Below the pieces are notes generated by a model that did not search any database, had not been told where the DNA came from, and saw only the letters and a list, made by a program, of their open reading frames with translations. Shown here one piece after another: positions 26,184 to 33,356 of a stretch of 64,000 nucleotides of DNA. Source of the DNA: RBG-16-66-20 sp052386675 (lineage in GTDB: Bacteria > Pseudomonadota > Gammaproteobacteria > Burkholderiales > SG8-39); contig JBQTJX010000039.1 of the NCBI GenBank assembly GCA_052386675.1, positions 1 to 64,000 on the forward strand. The letters are read 5' to 3'. The position numbers and the translations under genes were made by a program. The first letter of the stretch is position 1, and the number at the start of each line of letters is the position of its first letter.

Positions 26184-26558
26184 ATGAGACGTGCGCTGAT
26201 CGCAGCATTCATTGCGTTTCTTACTGGGTGTGCCACAACGGCAAACTACGAAAAGATCCTAAGCTCATGGGTGGGCGCGGATGAGATCGATCTAATTCGC
26301 AAGTGGGGGCCACCTCACAGATCGTACGAAACTGGTGGAACAAAGTTCTTAAGTTTCGTTTCCTCGCGAGACTTGTATATACCGGGTACCGCGCCGACCT
26401 ACCGAACTACGGTGATCGGTAACACAGCGTATACAAGCGCCACAGGAGGGACTCCGGGGCAGAGAATAGGACTGAACTGCGTTACGACATTCGAGCTTCG
26501 AAACGACAAGGTCGTTTCATGGAAATGGGAAGGCAACGACTGTACGGCGCTAGAGTGA
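26184..26558 (+). CDS. Small lipoprotein of unknown function in a low-GC patch
   Basis: A 124-residue predicted lipoprotein. MRRALIAAFIAFLTGCATT gives lipobox LTGC (Cys16). Two motifs recall small Pro/Gly lipoproteins that sense or modify the envelope (SSWVGADEIDLIRKWGPPH and VSWKWEGNDCTALE), but no family is certain. GAGGGAG 3-9 bases before the ATG is a good ribosome-binding site. The gene and its 157-base upstream region are near 50% GC with balanced codon use, clearly unlike the surrounding DNA, which suggests transfer. The upstream gap holds no other gene that I can see. Confidence 0.75.
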   Translation: MRRALIAAFIAFLTGCATTANYEKILSSWVGADEIDLIRKWGPPHRSYETGGTKFLSFVSSRDLYIPGTAPTYRTTVIGNTAYTSATGGTPGQRIGLNCVTTFELRNDKVVSWKWEGNDCTALE

Positions 26559-26638
26559 GCGCAGGACGCGCATCCGATGCCTATTGGCTGGGTCGAGCAC
26601 GAACTCACTAGGGAACCGCCTGTGCGGATAACTGCTGC

Positions 26639-27163
26639 TTGCACTCTTCCGTTTTGAGCAAATTGCAGTTCCGTATTGGTTTAATCGAGGACCTCCCAGT
26701 TCTTCAGTCCATCGAATCCGCTGCTGCATCGCTCTTCCCCCCAATTGCGCTTCCGCGCCTGTTCTCTCAAACCCTCCCCCAGGAGACACTCCTCAACTCT
26801 TTAGACGAAAGCCACCTCTGGGCAGCCACCCACCCCCAATCCGGCATCGTCGCCTTTCTCGCCGCCACCACCCACACCACCTCCCTCCACATCGAGGAAA
26901 TGGATGTACTCCCAAACCACGCCCACCAGGGCATCGGCACCGCGCTCCTGAAGCATGCCTGCGAGCAGGCCATCAAGGAAGGCTTCACCCACGTAACGCT
27001 CACCGCCTTCGAGCACCTGCCATGGAACGCCCCGTTCTACGCAAAGAACGGGTTCAGGGTCGTAGACCCAAAGGAAGAATTCCCCCACCTGGCGAAGCAA
27101 CTGGAGCAGGAGCGCGAGCGCGGCCTTGAGCGCCGCGTCGCGATGGTCAAGAATACGGCGTGA
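26639..27163 (+). CDS. GNAT-family N-acetyltransferase
   Basis: An acetyltransferase of up to 174 residues. The acetyl-CoA-binding motif is VLPNHAHQGIGTALLKHACEQA (the Gln-x-x-Gly-x-Gly/Ala loop as HQGIGTA). The end of the fold is marked by LTAFEHLPWNAPFYAKNGFRVV. No ATG fits; the start is TTG at 26639 or at 26654. The coding strand is strikingly C-rich and G-poor, the reverse of the MFS tail 600 bases upstream. The stop overlaps the start of the next gene (GTGA). The substrate (amine, antibiotic or protein N-terminus) is unknown. Confidence 0.87.
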   Translation: MHSSVLSKLQFRIGLIEDLPVLQSIESAAASLFPPIALPRLFSQTLPQETLLNSLDESHLWAATHPQSGIVAFLAATTHTTSLHIEEMDVLPNHAHQGIGTALLKHACEQAIKEGFTHVTLTAFEHLPWNAPFYAKNGFRVVDPKEEFPHLAKQLEQERERGLERRVAMVKNTA

Positions 27164-27555
27164 CCCAGACCACACAGACCTACAAAGGCGCCTGCCACTG
27201 CGCCCGCGTCACCTTTGAGCTGAAAGCGAAGCTCGACCACGTCATCCACTGCAACTGTTCCATCTGCAGCAAGCGCGGCGCGCTGTGGCACGGCGCAACG
27301 GACGACAACCTGAAGATCCTGACCGGCGAAGCCGATCTCGAGCTCTACCAGTTCGGCACGAAGACGGCGAAGCACTATTTCTGCCGCCATTGCGGCGTCC
27401 ATCCCTTCGTCCGCCCGCGCCTGGACCCGACGCGCTGGGCGGTGAACGTGCGCTGCCTGGAAAGCGTGGACCTGAAGGACATCCCGGTGAAGCAGTTCGA
27501 CGGCGAGCACTGGGAGGCGGCGGCGAAGGCGTTCCTGAGGCCGGCGAAGGGCTGA
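27160..27555 (+). CDS. GFA/CENP-V zinc-fold protein
   Basis: A 131-residue protein of the glutathione-dependent formaldehyde-activating (GFA/CENP-V) fold. The metal-binding cysteines are in place: KGACHCARVTFE (Cys12, Cys14), HCNCSICSKRGALWH and YFCRHCGVHPFVRP. The family binds two zincs. One member was linked to S-hydroxymethylglutathione formation, but most have no known substrate. The GTG start overlaps the GNAT stop, so translation is coupled. A promoter for the next gene begins 20 bases after the stop. Confidence 0.92.
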   Translation: MTQTTQTYKGACHCARVTFELKAKLDHVIHCNCSICSKRGALWHGATDDNLKILTGEADLELYQFGTKTAKHYFCRHCGVHPFVRPRLDPTRWAVNVRCLESVDLKDIPVKQFDGEHWEAAAKAFLRPAKG

Positions 27556-27575
27556 GGGCAGGGGGCAAGTCATCC

Positions 27576-27603
27576 TTGCAATTCTGGAGCGGAACTCCAT
27601 AAT
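27576..27603 (+). promoter_or_regulatory. Promoter of the DUF4143 ATPase gene
   Basis: TTGCAA (27576-27581), 16 bases, then CATAAT (27598-27603), with only 7 bases to the ATG at 27611. It is the best two-box promoter in the window and again predicts a leaderless transcript. There is no separate ribosome-binding site. Confidence 0.55.
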
Positions 27604-27610
27604 TGCGGGG

Positions 27611-28777
27611 ATGATCCCCAGGCGCCTCCTGCCCACCCTCACCACCGCCCTAGCCGAGACCCCGGCGGTGGCCCTGCTCGGCCCCCGCCAGGCGGGCAAG
27701 ACCACGCTGGCGCTGGAAGTAGCCAAGGGACGGCCGGCGATCTACCTCGACCTGGAGTCCGAAACCGACCGCGCGAAGCTTTCCGACCCCGAGCTCTACC
27801 TGTCCCAGCACGAGGACAAGCTGGTGATCCTCGACGAGATCCAGCGCGCGCCGCAGCTCTTTCGCAGCTTGCGCGGCCTGATCGACGCCGGACGCCGGCG
27901 CGACAGGGGCAAGGGCCGTTTCCTGGTCCTGGGCTCGGCCTCAATCGACCTGCTCAGGCAGTCGAGCGAGTCGCTCGCGGGCCGCATCCGCTACCTGGAA
28001 CTCGCCCCGCTGGACGCGGGCGAGGCGGGGTCCGGAAAGCTCGACGCGCTGTGGCTGCGGGGCGGCTTCCCGGAGAGCCTGCTGGCCGGTTCAGATGCGG
28101 CGAGCCTGCGCTGGCGCACGGACTTCATCCGCACCTACCTGGAGCGCGACGTGCCGCAGCTCGGCCCACGCATCCCGGCCGAGACGCTGCGCCGGCTCTG
28201 GACGATGCTCGCGCACCAGCAGGGCGGGCTCCTGAATGCGGCGGCGTTCGCCCGAGCTCTGGCCGTGGACGGCAAGACGGTCGCCACCTACCTCGACCTG
28301 CTGGTGGACCTGCTGCTGGTGCGGCGCCTCGCGCCGTGGCACGGCAATGTCCGCAAGCGCCTGGTGAAGGCACCGAAGGTCTATGTGCGCGACAGCGGGC
28401 TGGTGCATGCGCTGCTCGGGATCGGCGAGCGCGAGGCGCTGCTTGCACACCCGGTAGCCGGCGCGAGCTGGGAGGGCCTGGCGATCGAGTCGCTGATCGC
28501 GGCAGCGCCAGCCGGCACCGAAGCGCATTTCTTCCGCACGGCGGATGGCGCCGAGATCGACCTGCTGCTGAAGCCGCCCGGACATCGAAAGCCCTGGGCG
28601 ATCGAAGTGAAGCGCGGGCGCGCGCCGAAAATCGAGCGCGGTTTTCACCTGGCCTGCGACACGGTGCGCCCGGAACAGCGCTTCGTGGTCCATGGCGGCG
28701 AAGAGCGCTTCCCGCTCGGCGAGGGCGTGGAGGCGATCCCGCTCGTTGGGCTGTGCGAGGCGCTGGCGGCGGCATGA
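27611..28777 (+). CDS. AAA_14/DUF4143 family ATPase
   Basis: A 388-residue protein with an N-terminal AAA domain (Walker A GPRQAGKTT, residues 24-32; Walker B KLVILDEIQ; sensor LVLGSAS). The C-terminal DUF4143 part, from about residue 185, is a winged helix plus a restriction-endonuclease-like fold. The nuclease-like core carries a D-x-n-E-x-K-type signature: GAEIDLLL then PWAIEVKRGRAPK. These ATPases are common in accessory regions. Their role is not established, though the fold suggests nucleic-acid binding or cleavage. The stop overlaps the esterase start by 4 bases. Confidence 0.93.
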   Translation: MIPRRLLPTLTTALAETPAVALLGPRQAGKTTLALEVAKGRPAIYLDLESETDRAKLSDPELYLSQHEDKLVILDEIQRAPQLFRSLRGLIDAGRRRDRGKGRFLVLGSASIDLLRQSSESLAGRIRYLELAPLDAGEAGSGKLDALWLRGGFPESLLAGSDAASLRWRTDFIRTYLERDVPQLGPRIPAETLRRLWTMLAHQQGGLLNAAAFARALAVDGKTVATYLDLLVDLLLVRRLAPWHGNVRKRLVKAPKVYVRDSGLVHALLGIGEREALLAHPVAGASWEGLAIESLIAAAPAGTEAHFFRTADGAEIDLLLKPPGHRKPWAIEVKRGRAPKIERGFHLACDTVRPEQRFVVHGGEERFPLGEGVEAIPLVGLCEALAAA

Positions 28778-29745
28778 CTGCAGGCAGGCTGCTCAAGGGC
28801 GCGACAACTCTCGCGCTGGGCGCGGCAGTCGGGTTTGCGGGCACACTCAACGCGCAAGCGCCTGTTCCTGGCGAGCAACGCCACACGATCCGCGTCACCG
28901 GCCTCGATCGCCACTACACCATCCACGTCCCCGCCAACGCCGAGGCGAAGTCACCGCTGCCTGTGGTGGTCATGCTCCACGGCGGCGGTGGTACAGGAAA
29001 GGGCGCGGCGAGGGAAACGGGCTGGGCGGAGAAAGCCGACGAAGCCGGCTTCCTGGCGGTGTTCCCGGACGCGATGCCCTCCGATCCATCCAGGCCGAGC
29101 CAGTTCCGGCTCAACCCGCAGCTCTGGAACGACGGCTCGGACCGTTTCTACCGGGGACAGAAGGCACCGGATGACGTGGCCTTCCTCGAGGCCATGCTGG
29201 ACGATCTGGCCGCAAGGCACCGCGTGGACCCGCGCCAGATCTACGTCACCGGCTTCTCCAATGGCGCCTCGATGAGCTTCAGGGTCGGCGTGGCGCTCGC
29301 GCACCGCATCGCGGCGATCGCGCCGGTCGCGGGCGCGCTATGGCTGGAACCGCCCGCGCTGAAGCATCCGGTGCCGATGCTCTACATCACGGGCACCGCG
29401 GATCCATTGAACATCATCGAAGGCGGGATTCCGAAGCTGGTGAACGGCGCCTACGACCCGGTCCGGGCGAAGGCGAAGCCGCCGGTGCGGGACTCGATCG
29501 GGAAGTGGGCGAGGGCGCTGGGTGTTCCGGTAACGCCGTCCAGCACGACGGACTTGGACGGCGTCAGGACGGAAATCCATGGCGCCGGGGCGGAAGTGGT
29601 CTACGTCGCGATCGAGGGCCTCGGCCACCACTGGCCCGGCGGCCGCAGCCTGCTGCCGGAGTCCATGGTCGGGACCTGGTCCGGCAAGGTCCGCGCGACC
29701 GACCTCGTCTGGGATTTCTTCGTCAAGCACCCCCGCAGGGACTGA
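28774..29745 (+). CDS. Secreted PHB-depolymerase-like / LpqC-type esterase
   Basis: A 323-residue alpha/beta hydrolase with a signal peptide (about residues 1-28). It belongs to the LpqC/feruloyl-esterase/extracellular PHB depolymerase family. The oxyanion segment is VVMLHGGGGTGKGA and the nucleophile Ser162 lies in GFSNG. The acid is probably Asp210 (TGTADP) and the His is His285 in GLGHHWPGG. The substrate may be a polyester, hydroxycinnamoyl ester or short oligomer. Coupling to the DUF4143 ATPase by a 4-base overlap is odd, since one protein is cytoplasmic and the other exported. A perfect palindrome starts 1 base after the stop. Confidence 0.88.
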   Translation: MTAGRLLKGATTLALGAAVGFAGTLNAQAPVPGEQRHTIRVTGLDRHYTIHVPANAEAKSPLPVVVMLHGGGGTGKGAARETGWAEKADEAGFLAVFPDAMPSDPSRPSQFRLNPQLWNDGSDRFYRGQKAPDDVAFLEAMLDDLAARHRVDPRQIYVTGFSNGASMSFRVGVALAHRIAAIAPVAGALWLEPPALKHPVPMLYITGTADPLNIIEGGIPKLVNGAYDPVRAKAKPPVRDSIGKWARALGVPVTPSSTTDLDGVRTEIHGAGAEVVYVAIEGLGHHWPGGRSLLPESMVGTWSGKVRATDLVWDFFVKHPRRD

Positions 29746-29746
29746 C

Positions 29747-29768
29747 AATGTAACCGATCGGTTACATT
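29747..29768. promoter_or_regulatory. Perfect 22-bp palindrome at the hicBA promoter
   Basis: Each 11-base arm reads AATGTAACCGA, mirrored without a loop (AATGT-N3-CGATCG-N3-ACATT). It lies between the esterase stop and the hicB -10 box and covers the position where the hicB -35 should be, so it looks like an operator. The HicB here has no DNA-binding domain, so a third protein or the HicBA complex would have to read it. A second palindrome with the same outer and central bases occurs at 47641-47670. Confidence 0.65.
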
Positions 29769-29789
29769 TCCGATCGAGACCTTAGAGCG

Positions 29790-29795
29790 TACAAT
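29790..29795 (+). promoter_or_regulatory. -10 box of hicBA
   Basis: TACAAT ends 7 bases before the hicB ATG (29803). The spacer CCGGCCC is identical to the one between TATAAT and the ATG of etfB. A weak -35 (TTTCCG, 29767-29772, spacing 17) overlaps the right end of the palindrome. Confidence 0.5.
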
Positions 29796-29802
29796 CCGGC
29801 CC

Positions 29803-30012
29803 ATGGCCAACTTCACCATTGAGCACGAGCAGGAAGACGACGGTCGCTGGCTCGCCGAAGTCCCGGAACTTCCCGGGGTGATGGCCTATGGCGCCACCGC
29901 TGACGAGGCCATGGCTAAGGCCGAGGTCCTGGCGCTTCGTGTACTGGCGGATCGATTGGAGCATGACGAGGTGCGTCCGCAGTCCATCTCCATAGGTATC
30001 GCTGCCGCTTGA
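29803..30012 (+). CDS. hicB: HicB-type antitoxin
   Basis: A 69-residue single-domain HicB of the partial RNase-H fold. The signature is FTIEHEQEDDGRWLAEVPELPGVMAYGATADEAMAKAEVLALRVLADRLE. It neutralises HicA by covering its active site. There is no C-terminal ribbon-helix-helix or HTH, so it should not bind DNA alone. It precedes the toxin (order BA), and its TGA overlaps the hicA TTG start. The start follows a -10 box by 7 bases, so the message is probably leaderless. Confidence 0.92.
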   Translation: MANFTIEHEQEDDGRWLAEVPELPGVMAYGATADEAMAKAEVLALRVLADRLEHDEVRPQSISIGIAAA

Positions 30013-30221
30013 GCAACTGGCCTTCGTCCAGGGCCACGCGGGTTCTCGCAGCGCTGTACCGGATCGGCTGGACGCTCAAGCGCCAGTCCGGCTCCCACAA
30101 GACCCTGTCCCGGCCTGGCTGGCCTGATTGCGCTTTCGCGTTCCACGATCGGGAGGAGATCGGTCCCCGTATGCTGGCGAGAATCGCAAAGCACACGGGG
30201 CTCAGGCCGGACGATCTCTGA
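30009..30221 (+). CDS. hicA: HicA-type mRNA interferase toxin
   Basis: A 70-residue toxin with the double-stranded-RNA-binding-like fold. The family core GWTLKRQSGSHKTLSRPGW carries the catalytic His in Gly-Ser-His, and the end PRMLARIAKHTGL is typical. It cleaves mRNA when free of HicB. The start is TTG, overlapping the hicB stop (TTGA). A weak start coupled to the antitoxin's translation would keep the toxin below the antitoxin level. The catacomb of residues around Cys and Phe (DCAFAFHDREEIG) is slightly divergent from the usual HPH-type segment. Confidence 0.9.
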   Translation: MSNWPSSRATRVLAALYRIGWTLKRQSGSHKTLSRPGWPDCAFAFHDREEIGPRMLARIAKHTGLRPDDL

Positions 30222-30261
30222 AATCGCTACTGATCGCAACGAATTGGGGTCTGTCCCCGTT

Positions 30262-31434
30262 TTAGAACGACCTCGGCAACCCCAGCACGTGCTCGGCCAC
30301 GTACGACAGGATCAGGTTGGTCGAAATCGGCGCCACCAGGTACAGCCGCGTTTCCCTGAACTTGCGCTCCACGTCGTACTCCGCCGCGAAGCCGAAGCCG
30401 CCGAAGGTCTGGATACAGACGTTGGCCGCGTCCCAGGAGGCCTTGGCGCACAAATGCTTGGCCATGTTGGCCTCCGCCCCGCAGTGCTTCCTGGCATCGA
30501 ACATGGCAGCCGCCTTGTAGCGCATCAGGTTCGCGGCCTCGATTTCCATGTAAGCCTCGGCGATGGGGAACTGCACGCCCTGGTTCTGGCCGATGGGGCG
30601 GTCGAACACCACCCGCTCCTTGGCGTAGCGCGTCGCCTTCTCGATGAACCAGTAGCCGTCGCCGATGCATTCCGAGGCGATCAGGATGCGCTCGGCGTTC
30701 AGGCCGTCGAGGATGTACTTGAATCCCTTGCCTTCCTCGCCGATCAGGTTCTCCTCCGGGATCTCGAGGTTGTCGAAGAACACCTCGTTGGTCTCGTGGT
30801 TCACCATGTTGCGGATCGGCTTCATGGTCATGCCGCGGTGCAGGGCCTCGCGCTTGTCGACGATGAAGATGGACATGCCCTCGGATTTCTTCTTCACCTC
30901 CGCTAGCGGCGTGGTGCGCGCGAGCAGGATCATCAGGTCCGAATGCTGCAGGCGCGAGGTCCAGACCTTCTGGCCGTTGACCACGTAGCGGTCGCCTTTT
31001 TTCACGGCCACGGTCTTGATGCGCGTGGTGTCGGTGCCGGCGGTGGGCTCGGTGACGCCCATGGACTGCAGGCGCAATTCGCCGCTGGCGATCTTCGGCA
31101 GGTATTTCTTCTTCTGCTCCGCGGAGCCGTGCCGCAGCAGGGTGTTCATGTTGTACATCTGGCCGTGGCAGCAGCCGGCGTTGCCGCCGGAGCGCGTCAC
31201 TTCCTCCATGATCACCGAGGCCTCCGTCAGCGAGAGGCCAGAGCCGCCGAACTCCTCCGGAATGAGCGCGGCCATCCAGCCGGCCTTGGTGAGCGCATCG
31301 ACGAAGGCTTCCGGGTAGTCGCGCGCCTCGTCCACCTTCTGCCAGTAGGCCGAGTCGAATTGCAGGCACAGGCCGCGCACGCCTTCGCGCAGGGCCTGGT
31401 GGCTGGATTCGGCCGAAATCATGGTGTTGGCCAT
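30262..31434 (-). CDS. Acyl-CoA dehydrogenase (non-standard catalytic region)
   Basis: A 390-residue flavoprotein of the acyl-CoA dehydrogenase fold, last gene of the 13-gene catabolic cluster. The FAD/substrate motifs LQSMGVTEPTAGTDTT and VWTSRLQHSDLMILLART and the helical C-domain are present. The usual catalytic YEGTS motif is replaced by LYLVAPISTNLI, so the base must come from elsewhere, as in isovaleryl-type enzymes, or the chemistry differs. The C-terminus AEHVLGLPRSF is normal. The start is ATG at 31434, 2 bases after the stop of a Bug receptor. Electrons would go to EtfAB, encoded at 44.1 kb. Confidence 0.9.
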   Translation of the reverse strand: MANTMISAESSHQALREGVRGLCLQFDSAYWQKVDEARDYPEAFVDALTKAGWMAALIPEEFGGSGLSLTEASVIMEEVTRSGGNAGCCHGQMYNMNTLLRHGSAEQKKKYLPKIASGELRLQSMGVTEPTAGTDTTRIKTVAVKKGDRYVVNGQKVWTSRLQHSDLMILLARTTPLAEVKKKSEGMSIFIVDKREALHRGMTMKPIRNMVNHETNEVFFDNLEIPEENLIGEEGKGFKYILDGLNAERILIASECIGDGYWFIEKATRYAKERVVFDRPIGQNQGVQFPIAEAYMEIEAANLMRYKAAAMFDARKHCGAEANMAKHLCAKASWDAANVCIQTFGGFGFAAEYDVERKFRETRLYLVAPISTNLILSYVAEHVLGLPRSF

Positions 31435-31436
31435 GG

Positions 31437-32387
31437 TCAATCGGCCTTGATGCCGGCGTCCTGGATCACCTTGGCCCAGCGCCCGACCTCGCTCTTCAGG
31501 TAGCCGGAGAAGGCCTCCGGGGTCGAGGCCACGGGATCCACGCCCGATTTCAGGAAGCGGTCCGTGATCTCCGGGGTGCGGATGACCTTGACCATCTCCG
31601 CATTGAGCCGGTCCACGATGGGCTTGGGCGTGCCCGCGGGGGCGAGGATGCCGAACCACACCGTGACGTCATATCCCGGCACGCCGGCCTCGTCCACGGT
31701 CGGCACCTCCGGGGCGAGCTTGCTGCGCACTTTCGAGGACACCGCCAGCGCCTTCAGCTTGCCCGCGCGCACGTGCGGCAGCACGTTGGGCGTGTTGTCG
31801 AACATCACCTGCACCTGCCCGGCGATCAGGTCGGTCACCGCCGGCGCGCTGCCCTTGTACGGGATGTGCACGATGAAGGTCTTCGTCATCGCCTTGAACA
31901 GCTCGAAGGACAGGTGGTTCGAGGTGCCATTGCCGGTGGAAGCGTAGTTCAGGCGCCCCGGGTTGGCCTTCGCGAAGGCGATCAGTTCCTTCACCGAGTT
32001 CACCGGCGCGCCGGGATTCGCCACCAGCAGGTTGGGCGTGGTGCCCGCCAGCACGATGGGCGCGAAATCCTTCGTCACGTCGAACGAGGTCTTGTACAGG
32101 CTCTGGATCACCGCGAAGGGCAGCGCCGCGCCGAACAGGGTGTAGCCGTCGGGCGCGGACTTGGCCGCGGCCTCGGTGCCGATGATGGTGTTGCCCCCGG
32201 GGCGGTTCTCCACCAGCACCGGCTGGCCGAGCGCCTTGGGCAGTTCGGCGGCCATCATCCGCGCCAGTGAGTCGTTGAACGCCCCCGGTGGGAAGGGCAC
32301 GATGTAGCGGATGGGCTTGGAGGGCCAGGCCTGCGCGAAGGCCGTGGTGGCGGTGAGTGCAAGTGCCAGTGCGATGAGTTTTTTCAT
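31437..32387 (-). CDS. Bug-family (TctC-like) periplasmic binding protein 1
   Basis: A 316-residue exported receptor with signal peptide (MKKLIALALALTATTAFAQ) and the Bug start WPSKPIRYIVPFPPGAFNDSLARMMA. Other family marks are VENRPGGNTIIGTEAAAKSAPDGYT, HIPYKGSAPAVTDLIAGQVQVMFD and APAGTPKPIVDRLNAE. The family binds carboxylates in the periplasm, and some members work with TctAB permeases, none of which is encoded nearby. The ATG overlaps the upstream receptor's stop (ATGA). Adjacent receptors with diverged binding loops suggest related but different ligands. Confidence 0.95.
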   Translation of the reverse strand: MKKLIALALALTATTAFAQAWPSKPIRYIVPFPPGAFNDSLARMMAAELPKALGQPVLVENRPGGNTIIGTEAAAKSAPDGYTLFGAALPFAVIQSLYKTSFDVTKDFAPIVLAGTTPNLLVANPGAPVNSVKELIAFAKANPGRLNYASTGNGTSNHLSFELFKAMTKTFIVHIPYKGSAPAVTDLIAGQVQVMFDNTPNVLPHVRAGKLKALAVSSKVRSKLAPEVPTVDEAGVPGYDVTVWFGILAPAGTPKPIVDRLNAEMVKVIRTPEITDRFLKSGVDPVASTPEAFSGYLKSEVGRWAKVIQDAGIKAD

Positions 32388-33340
32388 CAGTCTGCCTTTA
32401 CCCCTGCGGTGGTGATGACCTTGGACCATTTCGCGATCTCGTCGGCGAGGAACTTCGAAGCCTGCTCCGGCGTGCCGCCGCCGGGGAAGATGCCCAGCTG
32501 GTCGAAGCGCGCGCGCATCTCGGGCGACTTGATGACCTTGTCGGCTTCCTGCGACAGGCGGTCCACGATGGGCTTGGGGGTTCCGGCCGGGGCGAGGAAC
32601 ATGAGCCAGGTGGAGGCCTCGATGAGCGGACCGCCGGACTCGACGATGGTCGGCACTTCCTGCGCGCCGGGCACTCGCTGGGCGGAGAACATGGCCATCG
32701 CCCGGATCTTGCCGCCGCGCGCGTGCGGCATGAGCGTGCTGGGCACGTCCACCAGCACCTGGATGTCGGTGCCCATCAGGCCCGCCAGCGCCGGCGCGGT
32801 GCCCTTGTACGGGATGTGCACCATGTCCACGCCGGTGGTCTGCTTGAAGAGCTCCGTGGTGAGGTGCGCGGCGGCGCCGATGCCGGAGGAGCCGAATGAG
32901 ATCTTGCCCGGGTTCTTCCTGGCGTACTCCACCAGCTCCTTCACGTTCTTCGGCCCGAAGTTGTTGTTCACCGTCAGGATCAGCGGCGCGACCACCGCCA
33001 GCGACACCGGCGAGAAGCTCTTCACCGGGTCGAAGGGCAGCTTGCCCTGGTACAGGGTGGCGTTGGCGGCGTGCGCCGCGATCACGGTGACCACGCTGTA
33101 GCCGTCGGGCGCCGCCTTGGCCACCAGGTCGGCGCCGATGATGGAATTGGCGCCGGGCTTGTTCTCGATCACGATCGGCTGGCCGAGCGCCTTTTGCATC
33201 TCGGCGGTCACCATCCGCGTCACGTTGTCGGTGATGCCGCCGGGCGTGTACGGGATCACCCAGCGGATGGGCTTGTTCGGGTATTGCGCCTGGGCGGCGG
33301 TGGCGGCGCACAGCGCGGCCGCGATCAGCAATCGTCTCAT
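32387..33340 (-). CDS. Bug-family (TctC-like) periplasmic binding protein 2
   Basis: A 317-residue exported receptor with signal peptide ending AAQAQ. Bug signatures are YPNKPIRWVIPYTPGGITDNVTRM, VIENKPGANSIIGADLVAKAAPDGY, HIPYKGTAPALAGLMGTDIQV and APAGTPKPIVDRLSQE. It is a tandem neighbour of receptor 1 but clearly diverged from it, so this is an old duplication. It lies 16 bases after the enolase-superfamily gene in the direction of transcription. Ligand unknown; organic acids or their amides are typical. Confidence 0.95.
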   Translation of the reverse strand: MRRLLIAAALCAATAAQAQYPNKPIRWVIPYTPGGITDNVTRMVTAEMQKALGQPIVIENKPGANSIIGADLVAKAAPDGYSVVTVIAAHAANATLYQGKLPFDPVKSFSPVSLAVVAPLILTVNNNFGPKNVKELVEYARKNPGKISFGSSGIGAAAHLTTELFKQTTGVDMVHIPYKGTAPALAGLMGTDIQVLVDVPSTLMPHARGGKIRAMAMFSAQRVPGAQEVPTIVESGGPLIEASTWLMFLAPAGTPKPIVDRLSQEADKVIKSPEMRARFDQLGIFPGGGTPEQASKFLADEIAKWSKVITTAGVKAD

Positions 33341-33356
33341 TGGAATCCTCCTCTGC

